Assembly: GCA_021811185.1 (NCBI GenBank)
Contig: JAJZPL010000021.1
Coordinates: 1 to 53,580, forward strand
Reading direction: 5' to 3'
From: a bacterium
GTDB taxonomy: Bacteria > Elusimicrobiota > Elusimicrobia > Elusimicrobiales > UBA9959
DNA: 53,580 nt
Under the pieces are notes generated by a model, which searched no databases, had not been told where the DNA came from, and saw only the letters and a program-made list of their open reading frames with translations. Both the position numbers and the translations under genes were made by a program. Positions 42,971-50,998 of this stretch are shown piece by piece; within the stretch, counting starts at the first letter, position 1; each line of letters starts with the position of its first letter.

Positions 42971-43669
42971 CTAGCTGACCGCGCTTTTCGCCCTGGAGCC
43001 GCCCGGCGCGAACCGGCCGAGCATGAAGAGCCTGAGCCAGCCGATCATGTCCAGCACGTTGCGGCTGTTGATCTTGTCCGTGTAACAGAGCTCGGCCGTC
43101 CTGCGGAGGCCGATGCGCTGGGAGGTTTCGCTGTGCCAGGCGGCGTCGTAAACCCCGGCCTTAAACAGCTTGTCGTTCAGGGCTTCCAGCGTGACGTTCT
43201 CCGCGTAAAAGACGCCGTGCGCCTTGCAGAGCCGGCGCAGCACGTCCTCCAGAACGGTCCCGGCGAGCGTAGCGGCCGAAATATAGTGGCCCTTCGCCGC
43301 CATCCCTTCGGCCCGCACCAGAAAATCGTCCATGAGGTCGGACGCGTACTCCGGCCTGGCGGTTGGCGCCGGTACCCGGCGCAGGTCTTCCCCGGCCTTT
43401 TTAAGCGTGTCCATGAAAACTAAAAAAAGTGACCCGGGGACGAGCGGGGAATAGCCTTTCGCGGCAGTTACCAGCCTGGAATAATAGGCGCTCTTCTCGC
43501 CGAAGGAAGCCTTCACCAGCTCGAGGCAGTCCTTTTTCCAGCGCGTGTAGGCGGCGCTGCCCCCGGCGTACCTGTACCGGCGGTAGCCCTTCAGGAAATC
43601 TTCCCCGAGCGCCTTGCCTTCTTGCAGAAGTTTTTTAAACCTGTGGTCCATCTTTTCCCCGGCATCCAT
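42971..43669 (-). CDS. unrecognised protein, possibly DUF4145-like
   Basis: 232 residues from the ATG at 43669, which follows GGGGAA; a second ATG six codons in and a TTG upstream are alternatives. I do not recognise it with confidence. It is soluble and helix-rich, with no signal peptide. The segment GHYISAATLAGTVLEDVLRR LCKAHGV, about two thirds in, followed by LEALNDKLFKAGVYD and NSRNVLDMIGWLRL resembles DUF4145/HEPN-like helical proteins often linked to nucleic-acid or defence functions, but no catalytic Rx4-6H motif is evident. A TATAGT at 43737-43732 may be its -10. It stands alone, divergent from ndk. Confidence 0.6.
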   Translation of the reverse strand: MDAGEKMDHRFKKLLQEGKALGEDFLKGYRRYRYAGGSAAYTRWKKDCLELVKASFGEKSAYYSRLVTAAKGYSPLVPGSLFLVFMDTLKKAGEDLRRVPAPTARPEYASDLMDDFLVRAEGMAAKGHYISAATLAGTVLEDVLRRLCKAHGVFYAENVTLEALNDKLFKAGVYDAAWHSETSQRIGLRRTAELCYTDKINSRNVLDMIGWLRLFMLGRFAPGGSRAKSAVS

Positions 43670-43818
43670 GTCGGTTCCCCGAACCCGCCGCGTTTTTCGG
43701 CCTGACAAGATGCGCTAAGCCGCCAAAGCCGACTATAACATAATATGCGTTTTTTTGTCGTTGATTCGCGTCAAAGGGCGCTCCGCGCCGATTTTTCTCA
43801 TCCCGCGCCTAAAAAATG

Positions 43819-43847
43819 TAGAATGGATTCTTACAACTTCCTGGAGG
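43819..43847 (+). promoter_or_regulatory. -10 element and ribosome site of ndk
   Basis: TAGAAT at 43819-43824 as -10, probable start near 43831, and GGAGG at 43843-43847, 4 bases before the ATG. This transcript has a conventional short leader, in contrast to the leaderless-looking genes elsewhere in the window. Confidence 0.5.
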
Positions 43848-43851
43848 CACT

Positions 43852-44328
43852 ATGGCTATTGAAAGAACTCTGGTACTTATTAAACCCGACGGCATGCAGC
43901 GCCACCTGGCAGGTCTGTCCATAGACCGCCTTGAGAACACCCACCTGGACCTGGTCGGCTCCAAAATAGTCACCGTCACCGACAAGCTGGCCCGGGAGCA
44001 TTACGCGCTGCTCGAGGGCAAAGGGCCGTTCGTGGACAAGAAACTCTTCGAGCACCTGATCAATTTCATCAAGGGCGAATACCATGGCGACCCCAAGCGC
44101 CGGGTGCTGGCCCTCGTCTACCAGGGCGAGAACGCCGTGCAGCGCATCCGCACCGCCGTCGGCGTGACCAACCCCGAGGACGCCTCCCCCGACACCATCC
44201 GCGGCGCCTTCGGCCGCATCTGCCGCAAGCACGGCTATTACGAGAACGTAGTGCACGCCTCGGGGAACCTGGAAGAAGCCGAGCGCGAGCTCGCCCTCTG
44301 GTTCAGACCCGAGGAAATATTGCCGTAA
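43852..44328 (+). CDS. ndk: nucleoside diphosphate kinase, divergent
   Basis: 158 residues. MAIERTLVLIKPDGMQR is the classic opening; the phosphohistidine is His135 in NVVHASGNLEEAERELALWF. Two signature positions differ from usual NDPK: the consensus HxSD reads HASG here, and the consensus PGTIRGDF reads SPDTIRGAFG. It is also somewhat longer than the usual 140-150 residues. It should swap phosphate between NTPs and NDPs, but the substitutions warrant care. It is followed 21 bases later by the alpha/beta hydrolase on the same strand. Confidence 0.88.
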   Translation: MAIERTLVLIKPDGMQRHLAGLSIDRLENTHLDLVGSKIVTVTDKLAREHYALLEGKGPFVDKKLFEHLINFIKGEYHGDPKRRVLALVYQGENAVQRIRTAVGVTNPEDASPDTIRGAFGRICRKHGYYENVVHASGNLEEAERELALWFRPEEILP

Positions 44329-44349
44329 GAAAAAGGCGGAGGACTGGAA

Positions 44350-45225
44350 ATGAAGGCTGAAGTTACAATAGGCATCGCCGCGGCCGCGCTGGGATTCTGC
44401 CTGGCCGCTTCGTCGCCGGCCGGCGCGGAAGAGCGGCAGGAAGAACGCGTAACGCTCCACACCGAGGACGGCTGGAACCTGGACGCCCGCTACCTTAAAG
44501 CCGCCGACACGGCCCCCACCGTGGTCCTTATCCACACGCAGAAAAGCGATCATACCGAGTGGGCTCCCTGGCTCCCCCTGATGAAGCGCTACGGCTTCGG
44601 CTACCTGGCCTTCGACCTGCGGGGCCACGGCAACAGCTTCGTGACTCCGGATGGCTCCACCACCTCCTGGCGCGCCTTCAGCCTTAGCGGCCCCGACAAC
44701 GAATACAACCGGATGCTGCGCGACGTGGACGCGGCGCTGGCCTTTCTCTCCACCCACTCCGTCACCGGGGCGCAGACCGTGCTGGCCGGCTCGGTGCTGG
44801 GCGCCAACCTGGCCATAAAGTCCGCGGCCATCCACCCGGACATCTCCATGGCCATCGCCATTTCGCCGGCCCTCAACGTCAACGACGTGCTGACGGTCAA
44901 CCCGCTGCGCGCCTACGGCAAGCGGCCGCTGCTCCTGATAGCCGGGGCGGACCGCGCCAAACAGTATAAGGAGCTGCAGCTTCTGAACGACATCGCCAGG
45001 ATGGCCTGCGGCAAGAACAACGTGACCGTGATGGTGGAACCCTCGGGCATAGGCCCGGACCTCGTGACCAGGTACACCGCCCGCCGGGTGCTGGACTGGA
45101 TCAGGAATCCGCGCCTGCCGGAGCTGGTGGAGCCGTCCACCGCCGCCGCGGCCGGGCTGCCGCCGGAAACTACCGGCCAGGCAGAACCAGCCCAGGCGCC
45201 CGCCCAGGAGATGCCGGAATATTAA
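44350..45225 (+). CDS. exported alpha/beta-hydrolase-fold protein, catalytic His apparently lost
   Basis: 291 residues with a signal peptide (cleavage near AGAEE). The fold is clear: TVVLIHTQKSDHTEWAPW (oxyanion strand), YLAFDLRGHGNS, nucleophile elbow AGSVLGAN with Ser148, and LLLIAGADRAK. Where the catalytic His normally sits (SGHGTDL in dienelactone-hydrolase-like relatives) the sequence reads PSGIGPDLV, so His is replaced by Ile. The C-terminal 35 residues are a Pro/Ala/Glu-rich tail. It may be a non-enzymatic binding protein or use another residue. It lies between ndk and murQ, 4 bases before murQ. Confidence 0.78.
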   Translation: MKAEVTIGIAAAALGFCLAASSPAGAEERQEERVTLHTEDGWNLDARYLKAADTAPTVVLIHTQKSDHTEWAPWLPLMKRYGFGYLAFDLRGHGNSFVTPDGSTTSWRAFSLSGPDNEYNRMLRDVDAALAFLSTHSVTGAQTVLAGSVLGANLAIKSAAIHPDISMAIAISPALNVNDVLTVNPLRAYGKRPLLLIAGADRAKQYKELQLLNDIARMACGKNNVTVMVEPSGIGPDLVTRYTARRVLDWIRNPRLPELVEPSTAAAAGLPPETTGQAEPAQAPAQEMPEY

Positions 45226-45229
45226 GATC

Positions 45230-46135
45230 ATGAAAAACCAGGATATTTTCAGCAGGTACTCTAAACTTCCCACCGAACAGAACAACCCCCGCACCCGCGA
45301 CCTGGACCGCCTGCCGCTGCGCAAGGTGCTCGAGAAACTGAACTACGAGGACTCGCTGGTGCCCCGGGCCGTTGCCAAGGCCATCCCGCAGATAGAGAAA
45401 GCCGCGCGGGCCGTCTCAAAGAGCTACCTTTCCGGCCGCAAGATCTACTTCATCGGCGCCGGCACCAGCGGCCGCCTCGGCGTGCTGGAAGCGGCGGAGA
45501 TCCCCCCCACCTACGGCGTCGGCCAAGACGTTTTTACCGCGCTGATGGCCGGCGGCCAGCTCGCGGTGTTCCACTCCAGGGAAGGCGCGGAAGACGTTTT
45601 CGAGAACGGTAAAAAGGAAATCTCCAAACTGGCCAGGCGCGGCGACACCGTGATCGGCATCGCCGCCAGCGGCATCACTCCCTACGTGCAGGGCGGGCTG
45701 GCGGCGGGCAGGAAGGCCGGCGCGGTAACCGTGCTGGTCACCTGCAACCCGCGCGAGAAAGCGAAGGAAGCGGCCATCCGCATTTCCCTGGACGTGGGCC
45801 CCGAGCCGGTCTCCGGTTCCACCCGCATGAAGTCGGGCACCGCCACCAAGCTCGCGCTCAACATGCTTTCCACCTCGTCCATGATCATTTCCGGCAAGGT
45901 TTACCGCAACTGGATGGTGGACGTGAAGACCACCTCGAAAAAACTTGAACTCCGCGCCGCGCGCATCACCGCCACCCTCGGCGGCGTGGACCAGGCGGAG
46001 GCCCGGCGCCTGCTGGACCTCACCGGCGACGACGTGAAGACCGCCATCGTGATGGCCCGCCTGAAGATCAACAAGGCGCAGGCCGCCGCCCGGATCAGGA
46101 AAGCGCGGGGCTTTCTCAAGAACATCCTGGGGTAG
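45230..46135 (+). CDS. murQ: N-acetylmuramic acid 6-phosphate etherase
   Basis: 301 residues, the usual length. MurQ marks: LPTEQNNPRTRDLDRLP at the start (consensus TExxNPxxxxLD), FIGAGTSGRLGVLEAAEIPPTYG, catalytic Glu in HSREGAEDVFENG, GIAASGITPYVQGGL, and EPVSGSTRMKSGTATKLALNML. It cleaves the lactyl ether of MurNAc-6-phosphate to GlcNAc-6-phosphate in peptidoglycan recycling. With the dipeptide epimerase at 32168 it indicates active wall recycling. The gene ends at a strong terminator; no anhMurNAc kinase is adjacent. Confidence 0.95.
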   Translation: MKNQDIFSRYSKLPTEQNNPRTRDLDRLPLRKVLEKLNYEDSLVPRAVAKAIPQIEKAARAVSKSYLSGRKIYFIGAGTSGRLGVLEAAEIPPTYGVGQDVFTALMAGGQLAVFHSREGAEDVFENGKKEISKLARRGDTVIGIAASGITPYVQGGLAAGRKAGAVTVLVTCNPREKAKEAAIRISLDVGPEPVSGSTRMKSGTATKLALNMLSTSSMIISGKVYRNWMVDVKTTSKKLELRAARITATLGGVDQAEARRLLDLTGDDVKTAIVMARLKINKAQAAARIRKARGFLKNILG

Positions 46136-46146
46136 CCCGAAGGCGT

Positions 46147-46186
46147 AAAAAAAGCCCGCGTCCCTTCCGGTGCGCGGGCTTTTTTA
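46147..46186. terminator. bidirectional intrinsic terminator after murQ
   Basis: An 8-bp stem AGCCCGCG/CGCGGGCT (46153-46160 with 46173-46180), 12-base loop, flanked by A7 on the left and T6 on the right. It serves murQ and the convergent Lys-rich gene. Confidence 0.9.
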
Positions 46187-46198
46187 TCTCCGGCTGTC

Positions 46199-46630
46199 TT
46201 ACATCTTTGGTTCCGCGGTCTTAGGGCCTTTCTTCATCCCTTTCTCTTTCTTCATCGGGGGCTTTTCCACTTTTATCGATTTGACCAGGGGATTTCCCAT
46301 GGAGCCCTCGTAAATTACATGGACAGTCTCGCCCACCGTAATGTCGGCCAGCGCCGCAGGTTTGCCGGCTTTCATTATCCTGGTTTCCGCGGCTATGGGC
46401 ATGACCATCGACATGCCCTTCTTATCCTTGACCGTTATCCTGCCCAGCGCGGCGTCCACGGCCTCTACCGTGCCCTTGCAGACGTTCACCTTCTCTTTCT
46501 TTTCATGCTTCTTCCCGGCCTTCATTTCCTTCTTCGTTTCGGGCTTCTTGGCCGGCGCCATGGAGTCCTGGGCGTGGGCCAGGCCAAGGCCGAAACCGCC
46601 TGCCAGCAGCGCTATCATTATTCTTTTCAT
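46199..46630 (-). CDS. small exported Lys-rich protein, probable single beta domain
   Basis: 143 residues. The ATG at 46630 is preferred to one two codons earlier because a run of seven G lies at usable distance from it but directly abuts the other. The signal peptide ends AHAQ. It has a highly basic linker (PAKKPETKKEMKAGKKHEKK), then one domain of about 70 residues (GTVEAVDAALGRITVKDKKG, TVGETVHVIYEG) resembling DUF5666/OB-like periplasmic domains, and a second Lys-rich tail. I cannot assign a function; the clustered Lys and Met could bind polyanions or copper. Monocistronic, bounded by the terminator. Confidence 0.7.
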   Translation of the reverse strand: MKRIMIALLAGGFGLGLAHAQDSMAPAKKPETKKEMKAGKKHEKKEKVNVCKGTVEAVDAALGRITVKDKKGMSMVMPIAAETRIMKAGKPAALADITVGETVHVIYEGSMGNPLVKSIKVEKPPMKKEKGMKKGPKTAEPKM

Positions 46631-46816
46631 GTTCATCCCCCCCTATTGGTTTACGCCGCGGCCGATGCGTCCGACAAGACCTAAGCCTTATCGCTCCGCC
46701 GTTCGCCGCAACGCAGGAGAAGCGTCGTCCGTATACATAAGACCGCCCCCTGCGCCTATTTTAGGCGGAACCGCGGCGGAATGTCAAGTTAATATGGTCC
46801 CGGCTCCAAGTTATAG

Positions 46817-46822
46817 TAGAAT
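46817..46822 (+). promoter_or_regulatory. -10 element of the tolC-macAB-type operon
   Basis: TAGAAT, 6 bases before the ATG at 46829, so transcription would begin at or next to the start codon. No clear -35. A perfect 6-bp inverted repeat CGCCTA-TTT-TAGGCG at 46753-46767, about 50 bases further upstream, could be a regulator site. Confidence 0.4.
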
Positions 46823-46828
46823 TATATT

Positions 46829-48064
46829 ATGCAGCCGCTACACGCTCTCGCCCTCATAACAGCCCTGGCAGTCAACACAGCCGCGCAGAACGCCCTGACG
46901 CTCGAAGAAGCCCGCAAGGCCATGCTGGAGGCCAACCCGCAGGCTGCCGCCGCCGCGGCCGGCCTGGATGCCGCCAGGTCCCGCGTGACCTCCGCCCGCG
47001 CAGGCCTCTATCCCAGCGTCTCGGCCAGCGCCGCTTATACCCGCGCCGGAGAGCAGGGCTTCGACCCGGACAATTCCTACTCGTACGGCTTTAGCGGCAC
47101 CCAGCCCCTTTTCGCGCCCGCGGTAACCGCCGGCCTGCGTTCCGCCAAAGCCTCCCTGAACAGCTCGGAGGCTTCTTATGACCGTGTGGCGGCCGGGCTC
47201 AGCTACCAGCTAAAAGCCGCTTTCGCGGACATTCTTAACTCCCGCGAAACCATAAAGCTCTCGCGGGAAACCCTGAAACGCCGCGCCGAGAACCTGGAAC
47301 TGATCCGCCTTAAATACCAGGCCGGCCGCGAGAACAAGGCCGCCCTGATGGAAACCGGAGCCGTACTTAAGACGGCGCAATGGCAGCACGAAGTCTACCT
47401 TAAGAACCTGCGCCTCCTGGAGCGCAAGCTGAACCGGTTGCTGGGCCGGAGCGCGCAGGCGGAGGTACCTGAGCTGGTGCTGCCGCTGCCGCCGGAACCC
47501 CCGGCGGACCTCTCCGCTTTTTCCGCGCGGCTCGACAACCACTATACCCTGCGCGCTGCCCGCGCCTCGCTGGCGGTCTCCCGCGCCTCGGTGGACTCTT
47601 CCAAAAGCGCGATCCTCCCCACGGCCTCGGCCAGCGGCAATTACGCCTGGGGCGGCACGGAGCTGCCGAACTCTTCCAACAGCTGGTCGCTGGGCGCCAG
47701 CCTGAGCCTGCCGCTTTTCGAAGGGGGCCGGCTCCGGTCCGACCTGGCCGCGGCCAGGTCCTCGCTGCGCTCCTCCGAAGCCTCGCTGAAGGACGCCGAC
47801 GACGAAGTCTCGCTTAACGCCGAGGACGCCCTTCTCTCCTGGCGCGAGGCCCGCTCCTACCTGGACGCGGCAAAAAGCTCCCTGGACGCTTCCGAAGCGC
47901 GCGCCTGGCTTGTGCGCAAGCAGTACCTGGCCGGCCAGTCCTCCTATTTCGAGTGGCGCAACGTCGAAGAACAGCTTATCAGCGAGCAGAACCAGTACCT
48001 GGCCGCGGGCCGCGGCCTTTCGGTGAGCTACGCCGCCTTCACGCAGGCTCTCGGGGAACAATAA
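46829..48064 (+). CDS. TolC-family outer-membrane efflux protein
   Basis: 411 residues with a short signal peptide (ALITALAVNTAAQ). Two OEP repeats of long amphipathic helices: ALTLEEARKAMLEANPQAAAA opens the first, with beta strands GLYPSVSASAAYTRAGEQ; the second has ILPTASASGNYAWGG and LGASLSLPLFEGGRLRSDLA. It forms the outer-membrane channel of a tripartite exporter with the next two genes: its stop overlaps the adaptor start (TAATG). No Shine-Dalgarno precedes the ATG; TAGAAT at 46817-46822 lies 6 bases upstream. Confidence 0.9.
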   Translation: MQPLHALALITALAVNTAAQNALTLEEARKAMLEANPQAAAAAAGLDAARSRVTSARAGLYPSVSASAAYTRAGEQGFDPDNSYSYGFSGTQPLFAPAVTAGLRSAKASLNSSEASYDRVAAGLSYQLKAAFADILNSRETIKLSRETLKRRAENLELIRLKYQAGRENKAALMETGAVLKTAQWQHEVYLKNLRLLERKLNRLLGRSAQAEVPELVLPLPPEPPADLSAFSARLDNHYTLRAARASLAVSRASVDSSKSAILPTASASGNYAWGGTELPNSSNSWSLGASLSLPLFEGGRLRSDLAAARSSLRSSEASLKDADDEVSLNAEDALLSWREARSYLDAAKSSLDASEARAWLVRKQYLAGQSSYFEWRNVEEQLISEQNQYLAAGRGLSVSYAAFTQALGEQ

Positions 48065-49026
48065 TGAAAAGACCTTTCTACAAGACCAAGAAATTCATCT
48101 TCACGGTTATCGCGCTGGTCCTGGCGGGCGGCTGTACGGGTCTGGTAAAGCACGCCAGGGCGAAAGCCGAAGCCAGGCGCGTGGCCGAACTGGCCCCCGT
48201 AAAACCATCCCGCGGTCCACTCACCATAAAGGCCCAGGCCACCGGCAACGTGGAGCCGGAGAACCGCGTGCTGGTCACGCCTTCGGTTGGCGGCCGCGCC
48301 GAAGAAGTTCTGTTCACCGAGGGGCAGACCATGAAGAAAGGCCAGGTGATGGCCTGGATCAGTTCCAGCGAACGCACCGCGCTGCTGGATTCGCTCAAGA
48401 TGAGCGAGTCCACCCCCGAGGAAAAGAAGATGGTGGAGGAAGCCTATAACCTTACGCCGGTCGTGGCCCCGATAAGCGGCATGGTGGTCAAGCGCGCCGT
48501 GGAACCGGGCCAGTCCGTGAGCCCCGCCAAGGAACTGGCCGTGATCTCCGACAGGCTGATAGTCAGGACTTCCGTGGACGAGACCGACATCGGCGCGGTC
48601 AAGGAAGGCCAGCGCGCCGAGTTCTACCTGGACGCTTTCCCCAAGGACAAGTACGAAGGCCGGGTGCTGGCCATTTCCCACGAATCCTCCCTTAAGGACG
48701 GCGTCACGGTCTACGACGTGAAGATCCTCCCCTCAGGCAACACCTCGGCGCTGCGCTCCGGCATGACCGCCGACGTGCGGGTGATCACCGGCACCAAGCC
48801 CAACGCCCTCTCTATTCCCAAGAAGGCCGTTAAATACAAGGACGGCGACGCGCTGGTTTCCGTAAAGTCCTCCCCCGCCGGCAAGCTCACCGAGAAGAAG
48901 ATCACCGTCGGCGCCGCCAACGAGAGCACCATCGAGGTAATCTCCGGCATCGCCGATACCGATACCGTTTACTATTCCACGGGCATAGCCAGGGAGCGCT
49001 CCGGCTTCAACGTTTCCTCGAATTAA
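48064..49026 (+). CDS. MacA-type periplasmic adaptor (membrane fusion protein), short hairpin
   Basis: 320 residues. An N-terminal anchor (KKFIFTVIALVLAGGCTG, which could also be read as a lipobox, AGGC), then barrel-sandwich halves (VTPSVGGRAEEVLFTEGQTMKKGQVMA and VVAPISGMVVKRAVEPGQSV) separated by only about 35 residues, and a beta-barrel with DIGAVKEGQRAEFYLDAFP. MacA proteins usually have a helical hairpin of about 80 residues at this position to reach TolC; here it is nearly absent. It joins the MacB-type pump to the channel. Start overlaps the tolC-type stop. Confidence 0.88.
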   Translation: MKRPFYKTKKFIFTVIALVLAGGCTGLVKHARAKAEARRVAELAPVKPSRGPLTIKAQATGNVEPENRVLVTPSVGGRAEEVLFTEGQTMKKGQVMAWISSSERTALLDSLKMSESTPEEKKMVEEAYNLTPVVAPISGMVVKRAVEPGQSVSPAKELAVISDRLIVRTSVDETDIGAVKEGQRAEFYLDAFPKDKYEGRVLAISHESSLKDGVTVYDVKILPSGNTSALRSGMTADVRVITGTKPNALSIPKKAVKYKDGDALVSVKSSPAGKLTEKKITVGAANESTIEVISGIADTDTVYYSTGIARERSGFNVSSN

Positions 49027-50982
49027 ATGCCGCCCCTCATAGATATCAAAAAGATCTCCAAGACCTACACCACCGGTTCTTTCCGGGTGGAGGCCCTTAA
49101 AGAGGTCTCCATCCAGGTGAACTCGGGCGAGTTCGTCTCCCTGGTAGGCCCTTCGGGCTCGGGCAAATCCACGCTGCTGCACATCATGGGCTTCCTGGAC
49201 CGCCCCGATACCGGCGAGTATTTCTTCGCGGGGCACCCCACGGCGAGCCTCGGCGAGGGCCGCCTGGCCGCCATCCGCAGCCGCATGGTCGGGTTCATCT
49301 TCCAGTCCTTCCACCTTTTAAAACGCACCACCGCCAAAGACAACGTGATGCTGCCCATGGTCTACACAGGCCTCGGCGCCAGCTCGCAGAAAGCCCTGGA
49401 CTGCCTTAAACTGGTAGGCCTTTCCGACCGGGTGAAGCACAAGTCCAACGAACTTTCCGGCGGCCAATGCCAGCGCGTGGCCATAGCCCGCTCGCTGGTG
49501 AACGACCCGCTGGTGGTGATGGCCGACGAGCCCACCGGCAACCTCGACGCCGTCAGCCGCCAGGAAGTGATGCAGGTGATCAAAGATCTTAACGCGCGCG
49601 GGCTCACGGTCATAATCGTCACGCACGACGACGAAGTCTCGCAGATGACGAACCGCGTGGTGCGCATGAAGGACGGCGTGATAATCTCGGACGAAGTCAG
49701 GCGGCCTTCCGCCGCCTCCGAAACCGCCGTAACGCCGCTGCCTCCCGCCCGCCACAGCTTTTCCCCTTCGGAATTCCTAGAGCAGTTGAAAGTGGCCTTC
49801 AAGGCCATCTGGAGCCACAAGATGCGCAGCGCCCTCACCATCCTGGGCATCTTCATCGGCGTAGGCGCCATCATTTCGCTGATGACCATAAGCGAAGGCT
49901 TCATGAAGAGCCTGCTCTCCGGCGCCAGCGAGGACGACGCCAAGAAGATCTGGGTGACGCCGTATTACCAGCACGGCCGGGCGCCCCGCCGCTTTACCAT
50001 GAACGACGTGGAAGCCATCAAGTCCAGGGTGCCGCTGGCGGAGAAAGTTACGCCCATACTGGCCCGCAATCTCAAGATCTCCGTCGGGGACAAGCACGTG
50101 GACTCCAGCGTGCAGACCCGCGAAGGCTTCGCCCTGGAAGAGCAGAAGCCTCGGGACAAGTTCTTCGAGAACAGGAAACTTACCGGCCGTTTCTTCACCA
50201 AAGAAGAAAACCTTAACAAAGCCAAGGTGGCCGTGATCAACCAGACGCTGGCCAAGAAGCTCTTCGACTCGGGCAACGCGCTAAACAGCGACATCCGGAT
50301 AAACGGCATAAACTTCCTGGTGGTGGGCGTGGCCGAGGACCACAAGGCGGAGCAGATCTTCGGCGGCCAGCCCACGGCCTATATCCCGCTTAACACCGCG
50401 GCCAAGCGCGTGTTCGGCGCCAACAGGCTGGATTATATAGAAGTGGCGGCGCCAACCCCGGCCGACGCGCCGGAGGCCCGCCGGCAGATCATCATGGCCA
50501 TGCGGGCCGAGCGCGGCACGCGCGAGGACGCCGCGGACGATTTCGACGTGAAGACCTTCGAAGCGCAGATCGAGATGTTCAAGAGCACGATGGGCAAGCT
50601 GTCGCTGGTGGTCTACAGCATAGCGGGCATTTCGCTGCTGGTGGGCGGTATCGGCATCATGAACATCATGCTGGTAAGCGTGACCGAGCGCACGCGGGAG
50701 ATAGGCCTGAGAAAGGCCCTCGGGGCGCGTAACTCCGACATTTTAAGCCAGTTCCTGATCGAGGCGGTGGTGCTGTGCGTTATCGGCGGGGCGCTGGGGG
50801 TGGCGCTGGGCTTCGGCCTGGGCTGGGCCGCCTACTTCTTCATCAAGGTGCCGCCTACGCTGAGCGCGGGCACCATCTCTTTCGCCTTCGGTTTCTCCAC
50901 CCTTATCGGCGTGGGCTTCGGCTTCTGGCCGGCCCTGCGCGCCGCCATGCTGGACCCCATAGAAGCCCTGCGCTACGAATAA
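49027..50982 (+). CDS. MacB-type ABC transporter (ATPase-permease fusion)
   Basis: 651 residues; the ATG directly follows the adaptor stop. N-terminal ATPase (about 1-225): GPSGSGKS Walker A, ELSGGQCQRVAIARSL signature, VVMADEPTGNLD Walker B, IVTHDDEV H-loop. After a Pro-rich linker come membrane helix 1 (SALTILGIFIGVGAIISLMTI), a periplasmic domain (about 290-510) and three C-terminal helices with IGLRKALGARNSDIL. This is full MacB architecture, a mechanotransmission pump that drives export of periplasmic substrates such as peptides, macrolides or lipopeptides through TolC. Substrate unknown. Confidence 0.93.
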   Translation: MPPLIDIKKISKTYTTGSFRVEALKEVSIQVNSGEFVSLVGPSGSGKSTLLHIMGFLDRPDTGEYFFAGHPTASLGEGRLAAIRSRMVGFIFQSFHLLKRTTAKDNVMLPMVYTGLGASSQKALDCLKLVGLSDRVKHKSNELSGGQCQRVAIARSLVNDPLVVMADEPTGNLDAVSRQEVMQVIKDLNARGLTVIIVTHDDEVSQMTNRVVRMKDGVIISDEVRRPSAASETAVTPLPPARHSFSPSEFLEQLKVAFKAIWSHKMRSALTILGIFIGVGAIISLMTISEGFMKSLLSGASEDDAKKIWVTPYYQHGRAPRRFTMNDVEAIKSRVPLAEKVTPILARNLKISVGDKHVDSSVQTREGFALEEQKPRDKFFENRKLTGRFFTKEENLNKAKVAVINQTLAKKLFDSGNALNSDIRINGINFLVVGVAEDHKAEQIFGGQPTAYIPLNTAAKRVFGANRLDYIEVAAPTPADAPEARRQIIMAMRAERGTREDAADDFDVKTFEAQIEMFKSTMGKLSLVVYSIAGISLLVGGIGIMNIMLVSVTERTREIGLRKALGARNSDILSQFLIEAVVLCVIGGALGVALGFGLGWAAYFFIKVPPTLSAGTISFAFGFSTLIGVGFGFWPALRAAMLDPIEALRYE

Positions 50983-50998
50983 AGGCGCGGACGCGCCT
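50983..50998. terminator. compact hairpin between convergent macB-type and dacB-type genes
   Basis: AGGCGCG at 50983-50989 pairs perfectly with CGCGCCT at 50992-50998; it begins immediately after the macB-type stop codon and reaches the last base of the other gene. There is no T-run, so it may only slow or stabilise transcripts. Confidence 0.35.

Noticed and set aside
43777..43797. GGCGC-TCC-GCGCC hairpin followed by five T, resembling a plus-strand terminator
   Set aside because: No plus-strand gene lies upstream within many kilobases, and the stem is only 5 bp; it lies in the ndk upstream region and is probably chance or a weak regulatory fold.
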